In this document: positions 1 to 7,235 of the stretch, piece after piece
Layout of the letters: each line of letters begins with the position of its first letter
Position numbering within the stretch: position 1 is the stretch's first letter
Source of the DNA: JAHELQ01 sp965603365
GTDB lineage: Bacteria; Acidobacteriota; Aminicenantia; UBA2199
NCBI GenBank assembly: GCA_965603365.1
Contig: CBFDCR010000108.1
Coordinates: 1 to 13,210, forward strand
Reading direction: 5' to 3'
DNA: 13,210 nucleotides
Notes under the pieces: generated by a model
Told to the model about the DNA's origin: nothing
Seen by the model: the letters and a program-made list of their open reading frames with translations, nothing else
Database searches by the model: none
Made by a program: the position numbers and the translations under genes

Positions 1-137
1 TGCTATCGAAAAACAGGCAAGACAACCCTAACAAAAACTTGATGGGAAATTTGGGGTGAATCGGGCATTGTTATTTTTTTTCGTTTGTGGTATTCATTGG
101 TATTAACGACATTTTCGGCATAAAAAAGGAGGCAACG
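1..137. other. Left-edge leader of the transport/CoA operon
   Basis: Short frames end within the first 60 bases, so at most the tail of an upstream gene could be here, and I cannot identify one. I see no convincing -35/-10 pair and no sigma-54 type site. The promoter may lie further left. The ribosome site AGGAGG at 127-132 belongs to the DUF5058 gene. Confidence 0.4.
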
Positions 138-854
138 ATGAATGACTACCTGGAGATCGCCAATTCCAATTATTTCTATCTCTGGGGCGGGGTGATTTTG
201 TTGGTGATTATGATCCAGTCGATTCTTTTTATCCGCCTGGCCTGGAGGGAGGGCAGACGGATCGGCTTAGACAGCCTGCGAATGCTCAAAGGGCTGCGCG
301 CCGGTATGGTGTCGGCCATCATCCCCTCTATTCCCATTGTCATCGCCCTGATGGCCATGTCCGGGGTACTGGGAGTCCCCTTTCCCTGGATCCGGCTGTC
401 GGTGATCGGCTCGGCCCCGTATGAACTGATTGCCGCCGGGATCGGTGCCGACGTCATGGGGGTTAAAGGACTCGGGAGTACCGGTTACACGCAGTATGTG
501 TTTGCCAACTCCGTCTGGGTCATGACCATCGGCGCCATGTGGTCGGGACTGATCGTATTTTTCTTTCTCAAAACCATCAAAAAGCAGTACAAGAAGATCG
601 AAAACCGCGATCCAGACTGGATGAAAATCATCGCCCATGCCGCCTTTTTCGGGGTGATCTGTATTTTCCTGGCGGGGCCTGTCACCGCCGGTGGTGTACC
701 GCTTCTAACCATGGTCACCGGCGCCGTGTTGATGACCCTATGCGCCCTGCTCATTAGCAAATTTAAAATAAAATGGCTGCGGGAATTTGCCCTGCCTATC
801 AGCATGATCGGCGCCATGGCCGGTGCGATTTTATTTGCCCGGATATTGTCGTAA
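138..854 (+). CDS. DUF5058-family integral membrane protein, putative transporter subunit
   Basis: The protein has 238 residues and is almost entirely hydrophobic, with about seven membrane segments (near residues 12-34, 55-78, 86-106, 120-144, 162-183, 187-207 and 216-236). A basic loop follows segment 4 (KTIKKQYKK). Its overall pattern, including GADVMGVKGLGSTGY (about 103-117) and GPVTAGGVPLL (about 180-190), matches my recollection of the DUF5058 family, which has no proven function. The start at 138 was chosen over a possible in-frame start at 87 because AGGAGG (127-132) lies 5 bases before it. The next gene, also membrane-bound, follows after 12 bases, and CoA-activation genes come after that. 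I therefore infer a two-subunit carrier importing the carboxylate those enzymes use. The transport role and substrate are inference; the family assignment is from memory. Confidence 0.8.
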   Translation: MNDYLEIANSNYFYLWGGVILLVIMIQSILFIRLAWREGRRIGLDSLRMLKGLRAGMVSAIIPSIPIVIALMAMSGVLGVPFPWIRLSVIGSAPYELIAAGIGADVMGVKGLGSTGYTQYVFANSVWVMTIGAMWSGLIVFFFLKTIKKQYKKIENRDPDWMKIIAHAAFFGVICIFLAGPVTAGGVPLLTMVTGAVLMTLCALLISKFKIKWLREFALPISMIGAMAGAILFARILS

Positions 855-866
855 CAGGAGGGGATC

Positions 867-1541
867 ATGAATAACGAAAACACCTTGAAATCTTCAGAAA
901 TCTTTGATCGCCGGGTTCACCGCCTGGGGCGTGTTACCATCCTGACCTGTATTGTCCTGGCCCTGTGTGTACCCCTCATTGTCTGGGCCCTCTTCGGCAT
1001 ACTGCCGCCCTCCTGGCCGCTGATCTCCGGTATCGTTACGGTATCGGCCTTTATGATTCCCCTCTCCCTTGCCGAAATCCTCTCCTTTTACCCCATCCTG
1101 GGAACCAGCGGGCTCTACATCTCCTATACTACCGGTAACATTGCCAACCTGAAGGTCCCCTGCGCCGCCATCGGCATGGAGGCTGCCGAGGTCGAACTCT
1201 CCACCAAAGAGGGAGATATTATCTCCACCATTGCCATGGCCGGCTCGGTAATCGTCTGTGAATTGATCCTGTTGCTGGGGGTCATTCTGTTGGTGCCCCT
1301 TGCCAAAGAGTTGAATAATCCCGTGTTGAAACCTGCCTTTGACCAGATCCTGCCGGCCCTGTTCGGCGCCCTGGGGGCCTACTTCATATTAAAAAATTAT
1401 AAACTGGCCATCATCCCGCTGGCATTGGGGATCTTATTTTCTATCTTCAACGTCCGGACTGCTGTTGCCGTCCCCCTTTGCGTACTCGTATCGGTGTTGG
1501 GCTCCCGGGTTCTCTACAAGAAGGGATGGGTAAAAGCATAA
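867..1541 (+). CDS. Integral membrane protein, partner of the DUF5058 protein
   Basis: The protein has 224 residues, with a charged 20-residue N-terminus and about six or seven membrane segments (near 22-45, 51-72, 75-93, 119-145, 160-175, 179-193 and 197-215). I do not recognise a named family. It carries a striking LGTSGLYISYTTGN stretch (78-91) followed by NLKVPCA and an acidic segment (about residues 105-117, E/D-rich), unusual inside a membrane protein and possibly part of a substrate path. A strong ribosome site, AGGAGG at 856-861, precedes the ATG by 5 bases and lies just behind the stop of the upstream gene, so the two are surely co-transcribed. Subunits of one complex are likely, though this is inferred from the pairing only. 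It could instead be an independent small permease. Confidence 0.75.
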   Translation: MNNENTLKSSEIFDRRVHRLGRVTILTCIVLALCVPLIVWALFGILPPSWPLISGIVTVSAFMIPLSLAEILSFYPILGTSGLYISYTTGNIANLKVPCAAIGMEAAEVELSTKEGDIISTIAMAGSVIVCELILLLGVILLVPLAKELNNPVLKPAFDQILPALFGALGAYFILKNYKLAIIPLALGILFSIFNVRTAVAVPLCVLVSVLGSRVLYKKGWVKA

Positions 1542-1595
1542 AATGAGTTGAAATAGCGATCCATTTACTTTAAAATAGTCGACAGAGGTTATGCC

Positions 1596-3194
1596 ATGGC
1601 AGACGATGATATTATCCACGACAGAACGATTCACCGGGTACTGAAACAGAAGGCCCGGCAATACGGCGGTCGCGAATTTTTTCGCTTCCAGGAGCGGGCC
1701 TTTAGTTTCGAGGACCTGGACAGGGAATCCGATCGGGTGGCCGCCGGTTTTCAATCCCTGGGTGTCGTCAAGGGCGACAAGGTCGCCATTTTTATGGGAA
1801 ACCGGCCCGAGTTTCTCTTCCTGTGGTTTGGCCTATGCAAGCTGGGGGCCGTCGAGGTGCCCATCAATACGGCTCATCGCGGCAATCTCCTGGTCTACAT
1901 GGTAGATAAGGCCCACTGCAGTATGATTATCGTAGAGTCCGTTTTCCTGGACCGGGTGGCACCGGTGTTGAAGGAACTCCCCCGCTTAGAAAAGGTGGTG
2001 GTGCTGGGTGAGCCGGGGAAAGAGGTGCCGAAGCTGGACAAGCCCACCCTGGACTACTGGCAGGTGGTCAACAACAACGGCAAGTACGAAGAGGTGGATG
2101 TCATCTGGACCGACCCTTTTGCCATCATGTTTACCTCCGGAACCACCGGTCCATCCAAGGGCGCCCTTTTCCCCCACAATTATGCCCTGCATATGGGCGA
2201 AGTGGTAACCAGGGCGGCTGAATATACCGAGAAAGACTGCTTCTACTGTGTGCTGCCCCTCTATCATGCCAATGCCCAGGTGCTTTCCACCATGCCGGCC
2301 TTGATGGATGGCGCCCGGATGATACTGCGGGAGCGGTTTAGCGCCAGCCAGTTTTGGGATGAGGTAAAGAGGTACGGTTGTACCCAGTTCAACTATATTG
2401 GCGCCATCTTGCCGATTCTATACAAGGCCGAGCCAAAGCCCGACGACGCCGACAATCCCGTACGGGTCATGCTGGGCGGCGGCGCCCCCATGGATCTGTT
2501 CGAGGCCATTGAAAAGCGTTTTGGCTTGACCCTCATCGAGGGCTACGGCTTGAGCGAAATCGGCATTCCCCTGATGAACACCCTCAGAGAACGTAAGCCC
2601 AGTACCTGCGGTAAACCCCTGCCCGATTACGTGGTGCGGGTGGTAGACGAATACGGCCTGGAGTTAAAGCCTCACCAGACCGGCGAATTGCTGGTCCGTC
2701 CCCAGAAGCCGAACTCCATATTCCTGGAATATTACAACATGCCCCTCAAGACCATCGAGGCCTGGCGGGGGTTATGGTTTCACAGCGGCGATTATCTATA
2801 TAGCGATGAAGACGGTTATTTTCACTTTGTGGATCGCAAGAAAGACGCCATCCGGCGGCGGGGTGAAAACATCTCCTCCTATGAAGTGGAGAAGGTCGTC
2901 AATTCCCACCCGTCGGTGCTGGTATCGGCAGCCATTGCCGTGAAGTCGGAACTGGGAGACGATGAGGTGATGGTCTGCCTGAGGCTTAAGCCGGGCAAAT
3001 CATTGACTGCCGAAGAACTTATCTCCTACTGCGAGGATCGTATGGCCTACTTCATGGTTCCCCGCTACATCCGATTTATGGCCGAATTGCCCAAGACTCC
3101 CACCCAGAGGGTCGAGAAGTATCGGCTGCGGGAAGAAGGGGTGACTCCCGACACCTGGGACCGGGAAGCAGAGTGCTATAAGTTGAAACGATGA
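1596..3194 (+). CDS. AMP-forming carboxylate-CoA ligase (CaiC/DitJ-like acyl-CoA synthetase)
   Basis: This 532-residue cytoplasmic enzyme of the adenylate-forming superfamily should activate a carboxylic acid with ATP and CoA to an acyl-CoA, AMP and pyrophosphate. Visible core motifs are the phosphate loop FTSGTTGPSKGA (179-190), GYGLSE (316-321), the ATP-binding HSGDY (396-400), and the hinge region DRKKDAIRRRGENISSYEVE (413-432). The length is normal. The C-terminal motif that usually reads T-G-K carries T-Q-R (503-505), so the usual catalytic lysine is Arg505. The start ATG at 1596 has AGAGG about 10 bases upstream, and the gene lies 54 bases after the membrane gene. The 3' end overlaps the next gene by 4 bases (ATGA). 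It most resembles the crotonobetaine/carnitine-CoA ligase group in annotation terms, but the substrate cannot be read from the sequence. Confidence 0.9.
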   Translation: MADDDIIHDRTIHRVLKQKARQYGGREFFRFQERAFSFEDLDRESDRVAAGFQSLGVVKGDKVAIFMGNRPEFLFLWFGLCKLGAVEVPINTAHRGNLLVYMVDKAHCSMIIVESVFLDRVAPVLKELPRLEKVVVLGEPGKEVPKLDKPTLDYWQVVNNNGKYEEVDVIWTDPFAIMFTSGTTGPSKGALFPHNYALHMGEVVTRAAEYTEKDCFYCVLPLYHANAQVLSTMPALMDGARMILRERFSASQFWDEVKRYGCTQFNYIGAILPILYKAEPKPDDADNPVRVMLGGGAPMDLFEAIEKRFGLTLIEGYGLSEIGIPLMNTLRERKPSTCGKPLPDYVVRVVDEYGLELKPHQTGELLVRPQKPNSIFLEYYNMPLKTIEAWRGLWFHSGDYLYSDEDGYFHFVDRKKDAIRRRGENISSYEVEKVVNSHPSVLVSAAIAVKSELGDDEVMVCLRLKPGKSLTAEELISYCEDRMAYFMVPRYIRFMAELPKTPTQRVEKYRLREEGVTPDTWDREAECYKLKR

Positions 3195-3634
3195 TGGCCA
3201 ATATACCACCCATAGCCCCGGGCATCTTTACCCTGCCGCCTTACGATCTGTCTCCGCCTGAGTTATTGGGGGGATTGTGCGATAAGTGTAACCAATATTA
3301 TTTTCCCCGGCCTAAATATTGCCGTATCTGTCTCGGCCCGGTGAAGGAAACCGTCCTGGGTTCGGAGGGAACCATTTACAGCTTTACCGTGATTCGCAAA
3401 AAGCCGCCATTTGGCCTACCACTACCTTACAGTGTTGGCTTTATCGATCTCAAGGATTGTGAACTGCGCATCTTTTCTCTCCTCGACTCTGCAGTCGTTG
3501 AGGATCTTCGCATCGGTTTGTCGGTGCAATTGATGGTAGGGTCTCTGGGCCACGACGGTCATGGTAATCCCTGCCTGCGGCCCTATTTTACCCCTAAACA
3601 TGTAAAAGGAAACTCCAGCAAGGGGGAGGAATAA
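3191..3634 (+). CDS. Zn-ribbon/OB-fold DUF35 protein, thiolase partner
   Basis: The protein has 147 residues. Four cysteines, C30-x2-C33 and C44-x2-C47 (CDKCNQYYFPRPKYCRIC), form the rubredoxin-like zinc ribbon at the front of DUF35 proteins. The rest (about 55-135), beginning with GSEGTIYSFTVI, fits the OB-fold. Proteins of this family bind thiolase-fold enzymes: known cases are BbsA with thiolase BbsB in anaerobic toluene degradation, ChsH2 with Ltp2 in steroid side-chain cleavage, and the DUF35 protein bridging archaeal acetoacetyl-CoA thiolase and HMG-CoA synthase. Here it directly precedes a thiolase gene, with 1 base between stop and start, so a stable complex with that thiolase is expected. 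The start ATG overlaps the ligase stop (ATGATGG at 3191-3197), a sign of coupled translation. A second ATG immediately follows and could be used instead. Confidence 0.9.
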   Translation: MMANIPPIAPGIFTLPPYDLSPPELLGGLCDKCNQYYFPRPKYCRICLGPVKETVLGSEGTIYSFTVIRKKPPFGLPLPYSVGFIDLKDCELRIFSLLDSAVVEDLRIGLSVQLMVGSLGHDGHGNPCLRPYFTPKHVKGNSSKGEE

Positions 3635-3635
3635 T

Positions 3636-4787
3636 ATGGCAGCGGCGCTGGCATCAATAGCGGGTGTGGGGATGACTCCCTTTGACAAGCACCCGGAACG
3701 AGGCGTGGTGGACATGGGTACCGAAGCAGTCTACCTGGCCCTCAAGGACGCCGGTATTCAGCCAGCCCGGGTGGATGCCTGTTTCTTCGCTAATATACTT
3801 GCCGGTCATTTGTTTGGTGATTTTACGTTGGGCCAGCATGTGTTCTGGGAGGTGGGTATCAACCGGGTACCGGTAGTTAACGTTGAGAATGCCTGCACCT
3901 CGGCCTCTACGGCATTGTATCTGGGTTTTAATATGATCGCTGCCGGTCAGGCCGAAGTGGTTTTGGTAGCCGCTGCCGAGAAGATGTACGTCCCGGATGC
4001 CGGACTGGTGAACTCGGGTTATACCGAGCTTGATACCCTGTTGGGATTGGTGGCGCCGGCTACATTTGGCATCCGGGCCATGCGTCACATGCACGAATTT
4101 GGCACCACCAGGCGGCAGTTGGCCATGGTGGCCGTAAAGAATCGCCGTCATGCCCAATACAATCCGTTGGCCCAATTTCGTCAACCGGTGACGGTTGAGG
4201 AGGTGTTGAATTCTCCCATGGTGGCCGATCCGCTGACCCGGTTGCAGTGCTGCCCCATCGCGGACGGCGCGGCCGCTGCCGTGCTTTGTTCATCCAGCCT
4301 GGGAAAGCCCTTGGGACGGGCGGTGAACATCGATGCCGTGGTGCTGCGGAGCGGTAATTACCACAATCCCCAGGATCTGGTGCGATGGGAAACCATCCGA
4401 CAGACCGCGGGGCTGGCTTATGAAAAGGCCGGTATCGGACCGGGAGATCTGGATGTGGCAGAATGTCACGACGCCTTCACCATCGGTGAAATACTGGACT
4501 ATGAAGCCCTGGGTTTTTGTGAGCCAGGGGCGGGAGGAAAACTGGTAGAAGATGGGTATACCGCCTTAGGCGGCCGCCTTCCGGTGAATCCATCGGGGGG
4601 GCTTTTGAGCCGCGGTCATCCGGTGGGCGCCACCGGCTTAGCCCAGGTGGTGGAGATTGTCAGCCAACTACGCGGCGAGACGGCCCAGCGCCAGGTTGAG
4701 GGCGCAAAAGTGGGGTTGACCCAGAACATGGGCGGCGACAAAGCCGGCGACCTCCGTACTTGCTCCGTCTCCATCTTCTCTATATAG
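3636..4787 (+). CDS. Thiolase, SCP2/BbsB type (acetyl-CoA acyltransferase or retro-aldolase)
   Basis: The thiolase-fold enzyme has 383 residues. The nucleophile is Cys87 in NVENACTSASTALYLG. The second active-site block is ECHDAF (276-281, His278), and the third is GGLLSRGHPVGATG (321-334, His328). The HDAF form in place of the NEAF of biosynthetic thiolases places it with SCP2-type/non-decarboxylating thiolases that work with DUF35 partners. The classic C-terminal CxG motif is not seen; the corresponding area reads TQNMGGDKAG, with a cysteine only at 376. The start has a strong GGGGGAGGA ribosome site (3622-3630). It is the last gene of the operon. It may thiolyse a 3-ketoacyl-CoA, run a Claisen condensation, or, as in Ltp2-ChsH2, perform a retro-aldol cleavage. 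No beta-oxidation dehydrogenase or hydratase is present, so the pathway is incomplete here. Confidence 0.9.
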   Translation: MAAALASIAGVGMTPFDKHPERGVVDMGTEAVYLALKDAGIQPARVDACFFANILAGHLFGDFTLGQHVFWEVGINRVPVVNVENACTSASTALYLGFNMIAAGQAEVVLVAAAEKMYVPDAGLVNSGYTELDTLLGLVAPATFGIRAMRHMHEFGTTRRQLAMVAVKNRRHAQYNPLAQFRQPVTVEEVLNSPMVADPLTRLQCCPIADGAAAAVLCSSSLGKPLGRAVNIDAVVLRSGNYHNPQDLVRWETIRQTAGLAYEKAGIGPGDLDVAECHDAFTIGEILDYEALGFCEPGAGGKLVEDGYTALGGRLPVNPSGGLLSRGHPVGATGLAQVVEIVSQLRGETAQRQVEGAKVGLTQNMGGDKAGDLRTCSVSIFSI

Positions 4788-4883
4788 TTCTTTACTCATT
4801 TTTAATATAACATCTTGAAAACCAAACGAAAAAGGCCTGATATAAATGCTCTAAGTGCAAATCAGATCTAAAAACCCCCAATA

Positions 4884-4911
4884 TTGATAATAAAATTAGT
4901 TATGGTATAAT
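4884..4911 (+). promoter_or_regulatory. Sigma-70-type promoter before the methyltransferase gene
   Basis: A TTGATA box (4884-4889) and a perfect TATAAT box (4906-4911) are separated by 16 bases in the AT-rich gap after the thiolase gene. Transcription should start near 4918, upstream of both the 26-codon frame and the methyltransferase. This separates the methyltransferase from the preceding operon. No hairpin-plus-T-tract terminator is evident between 4788 and 4884, so read-through from the thiolase gene is also possible. Confidence 0.55.
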
Positions 4912-4934
4912 AAAGATCTATAAAGAAAATCATT

Positions 4935-5015
4935 ATGTCTTTCAAAATTAAATATACAGATCTTGCGCAAACCTGGAGAGAATTTGTATCTAAAGGTGAA
5001 TTCAAAAGCCATTGA
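4935..5015 (+). other. 26-codon reading frame, leader peptide or truncated regulator remnant
   Basis: An ATG at 4935, about 17 bases after the predicted transcription start, opens a 26-residue frame ending in TGA (5013-5015). It overlaps the methyltransferase N-terminus in another frame. The predicted peptide contains LAQTWREFVSKGEF, which to my eye resembles the N-terminus of sigma-54-dependent activators of the XylR/AcoR kind, where such a helix leads into a 'RPEI..SW.R' stretch. Here the frame stops before that. No good ribosome site is visible. It could be a gene remnant, a translated leader, or chance. The methyltransferase frame is +1 relative to it, so a frameshifted fusion is another possibility. 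Confidence 0.25.
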
Positions 5016-5973
5016 AAAACTTGAGAATGTTGAGAGCCAGGTTTTGATCCTGAAAAACCAGATTGGATGCGGAAACAGGTGCTGTTATCTGCTGAATGCC
5101 TTTGCTTTTTTATTGGATTACGCCTATATTGTAGAGTGTAGGGATAGTTATCGTTTGTTGGTCAAAGATTGGATACAGGTGGTGCAGGACCAAAGATACC
5201 AGAAGTTAAAGGATGCCCAGCGGGGATTTTTGAGGATGTTGAGGCAGTTGACTGGACCGGTGGCGGCAAAGCCCCGCTGGAGCGTTTTCTTTTATCCCGA
5301 TGAAGAGTTTCTGAGCGATCAAATAGTGGAGATGGTTCAATTCCGTCGGCGGTTGGGCCGAAAGCTAGGGCTGGCCAAACTTCTCTTTTCCCCCCTATCA
5401 GACACAGAGACCATCAGGGATTTTAACGCCAGAGTGAATGGCCGATATGGCACAATATTAGCCGACCCGCCGTGGCGATTCACGAACCGAACCGGTAAGG
5501 GAGCGACGGAGCATAAACGATTGAGGCAGTACCCCACCCTCTCTTTAGAGGAGATTGCCCATCTGCCGGTTTCGGAAGTAGCGGCAGAGCAGAGTCATTT
5601 GTATTTGTGGGTACCTAATGCGCTGATCGGGGAGGGATTGGCGGTAATGAATCGCTGGGGATTTCAGTATAAGACCAACCTGGTATGGTATAAGATACGA
5701 AAGGACGGTGGGCCCGATGGCCGGGGGGTGGGATTTTATTTCCGCAATGTGTCGGAACTGGTTCTGTTTGGTATCCGGGGTCAGTTGAGAACCTTTCCCC
5801 CCGCTCGGCGTCAGGTCAATGTGATGTTATCCCGAAAGGGACGGCATTCCCAGAAGCCGGAGGCACTTTATGAAACGATCGAGAAATGCAGCCCTGGTCC
5901 CTATCTGGAGCTCTTTGCCCGTACGAAGCGGTCCGGCTGGTTCCAGTGGGGCGAAGAGATTTCCAATGGTTAA
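4984..5973 (+). CDS. MT-A70 family DNA N6-adenine methyltransferase
   Basis: The C-terminal half (about residues 152-322 of 329) is an MT-A70/Ime4-type methyltransferase transferring a methyl group from S-adenosylmethionine to adenine N6. The catalytic DPPW sits at about 161-164 within GTILADPPWRF. SHLYLWVPN and GRHSQKPEALYE follow, and a final PYLELFARTKRSGWFQWG matches the family end. The first 150 residues are a mostly helical, cysteine-containing region (CGNRCCYLL) that I do not recognise; most bacterial MT-A70 enzymes lack such an extension. Start choice is uncertain. TTG at 4984 follows GGAGAG (4975-4980) and is preferred, TTG at 4963 would add seven residues, and GTG at 4996 is also possible. 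There is no restriction enzyme beside it, so it looks like an orphan or phage-derived modification enzyme. Its stop overlaps that of the convergent antiporter gene. Confidence 0.85.
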   Translation: MYLKVNSKAIEKLENVESQVLILKNQIGCGNRCCYLLNAFAFLLDYAYIVECRDSYRLLVKDWIQVVQDQRYQKLKDAQRGFLRMLRQLTGPVAAKPRWSVFFYPDEEFLSDQIVEMVQFRRRLGRKLGLAKLLFSPLSDTETIRDFNARVNGRYGTILADPPWRFTNRTGKGATEHKRLRQYPTLSLEEIAHLPVSEVAAEQSHLYLWVPNALIGEGLAVMNRWGFQYKTNLVWYKIRKDGGPDGRGVGFYFRNVSELVLFGIRGQLRTFPPARRQVNVMLSRKGRHSQKPEALYETIEKCSPGPYLELFARTKRSGWFQWGEEISNG

Positions 5974-7235
5974 CTCCGGTTGGATTGGGTGAGGAAGAGT
6001 TTGAGGAGAAGGGGGCCGATGATCTGGTTGATGACGATGACCGAGATGATGAGTACCGCTAAGCTCTGGCCAAAGTTCTGGAAGTTGGCCTCGATGATCT
6101 TGGCCATGCCCAGCGACAGACCGGCCTGGGAGATGAAGGACATCCACATGCGGCGGCAGACCAGCCGGCACTCCCCGCTGAGGGTGCCCCCTGCCCAGGT
6201 GCCGGCATATTTCAGGAGAATTCTGACCAAAACGATCACGATGGTTATGAGCCACATGTTTTTTAGATAGGCCAGGTTGACGGCAGCACCAGCCAGGGTA
6301 AAGAATAGGACATAAATTGGCGGGGAGAGGGACTCCAGGTGTTTCATCAAACGGTCGCCCTCACGGGAAAAGTTCTCCACCACCAGTCCTGCCACCATCA
6401 TCACCAGCAGGGGATGGAGGTGGAGGGGTTTAAATATCTCATAGCTAAAAAAACTTAAGGCCAGAATAAAGACAACGGTGTCTTTTTTTACAAATTTGAG
6501 ATACAACACAATGATCAGGCCGATGATCACCCCGGAAAGCAAGGAGCCGCCAATTTCAAGAAAGGTAGTCACGATTTTGCCCTGGTCAAATACGCTGCCT
6601 CCCACCAGGGTTCTGGAGATGTTGAGGCCGATCACGAAGAGAAATAGTATGACGATGTCTTTTAACATCACGATGCTGAGAACGATTTCGGTCAGGCGGT
6701 TGCGGATCCTGGTCTCGACAATCACCGCCAGGGTGGTGGAGGGCGAAGAGGCGCTCGAGATGATCCCCAATAGTAAACCGGCGGCCACTGCGGCCTTGAT
6801 GTTAAGAACAGCGAAGGCAGGAATGAGACCCCGCAGCAAAAGGATAAAAAGGGTGATGCCGATGATCATGATCAATGTCTGGAAAATCAATACGAAGTGG
6901 ATGGTGCGAAAATTCCCCCTGAGGCGGGAGAAGTTAAGCTCGCCGCCGGCAGTGAGGGCAATGATGGACAGGGCCAGCCCGTTGAGGAGCTGCAGATCCG
7001 CTACATTTTTCAGGGTAATCAGTGAGAGTCCGTACGGCCCTACCAATATGCCTACCAGTATACAGCCGGTGATGGAGGGAAACTTTATTCTTTTGGCCAG
7101 GTTCCCGGCCACGTAACCGGAAAGTAAAATAAGCCCCAGCGCATAGGTGGCATTATTGAATATATCCAGAGATGAATATGACTGAATGGCCAATCCCACC
7201 AGGATGATAATACCGAGAAATACAATATTAATCAT
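5970..7235 (-). CDS. CPA2-type cation:proton antiporter (second copy in the operon)
   Basis: The inner-membrane protein has 421 residues and about 12-13 hydrophobic segments along its whole length, as in the KefB/KefC/NapA (CPA2) family. Recognisable family features are FPSITGCILVGILVGPYG (52-69), the GGEL segment (97-100), SSASSPSTTLAVI (160-172, the unwound helix region), and SQAGLSLGMA (369-378) near the end. At the place where CPA2 members carry Asp-Asp or Gln-Asp, this one has Lys192-Asp193 (IVMLKDIVIL). There is no cytosolic RCK/TrkA-N domain, so control must come from separate proteins. The ATG at 7235 overlaps the previous antiporter gene by 8 bases, and a 14-residue upstream extension inside that gene is unlikely. 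It should exchange K+ or Na+ for H+; which ion is not decidable from sequence. Confidence 0.88.
   Translation of the reverse strand: MINIVFLGIIILVGLAIQSYSSLDIFNNATYALGLILLSGYVAGNLAKRIKFPSITGCILVGILVGPYGLSLITLKNVADLQLLNGLALSIIALTAGGELNFSRLRGNFRTIHFVLIFQTLIMIIGITLFILLLRGLIPAFAVLNIKAAVAAGLLLGIISSASSPSTTLAVIVETRIRNRLTEIVLSIVMLKDIVILFLFVIGLNISRTLVGGSVFDQGKIVTTFLEIGGSLLSGVIIGLIIVLYLKFVKKDTVVFILALSFFSYEIFKPLHLHPLLVMMVAGLVVENFSREGDRLMKHLESLSPPIYVLFFTLAGAAVNLAYLKNMWLITIVIVLVRILLKYAGTWAGGTLSGECRLVCRRMWMSFISQAGLSLGMAKIIEANFQNFGQSLAVLIISVIVINQIIGPLLLKLFLTQSNRS

Noticed and set aside
97..125. TTGGTA / CATAAA as a promoter for the DUF5058 gene
   Set aside because: Transcription would start inside the ribosome-binding site, and both boxes match poorly.
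3654..4184. A 176-codon open frame on the - strand
   Set aside because: It is antisense to the thiolase, which has intact catalytic motifs. The frame shows no recognisable domain and has no ribosome site.
4788..4883. Terminator or RNA structure after the thiolase gene
   Set aside because: No stable inverted repeat followed by T-residues was found; only the short AGGCCT palindrome.
6478..7116. A 212-codon open frame on the + strand
   Set aside because: It lies wholly antisense to the antiporter gene, whose protein has clear family features. The translated frame is Met/Arg/Thr-rich, as expected of the complement of a hydrophobic gene.
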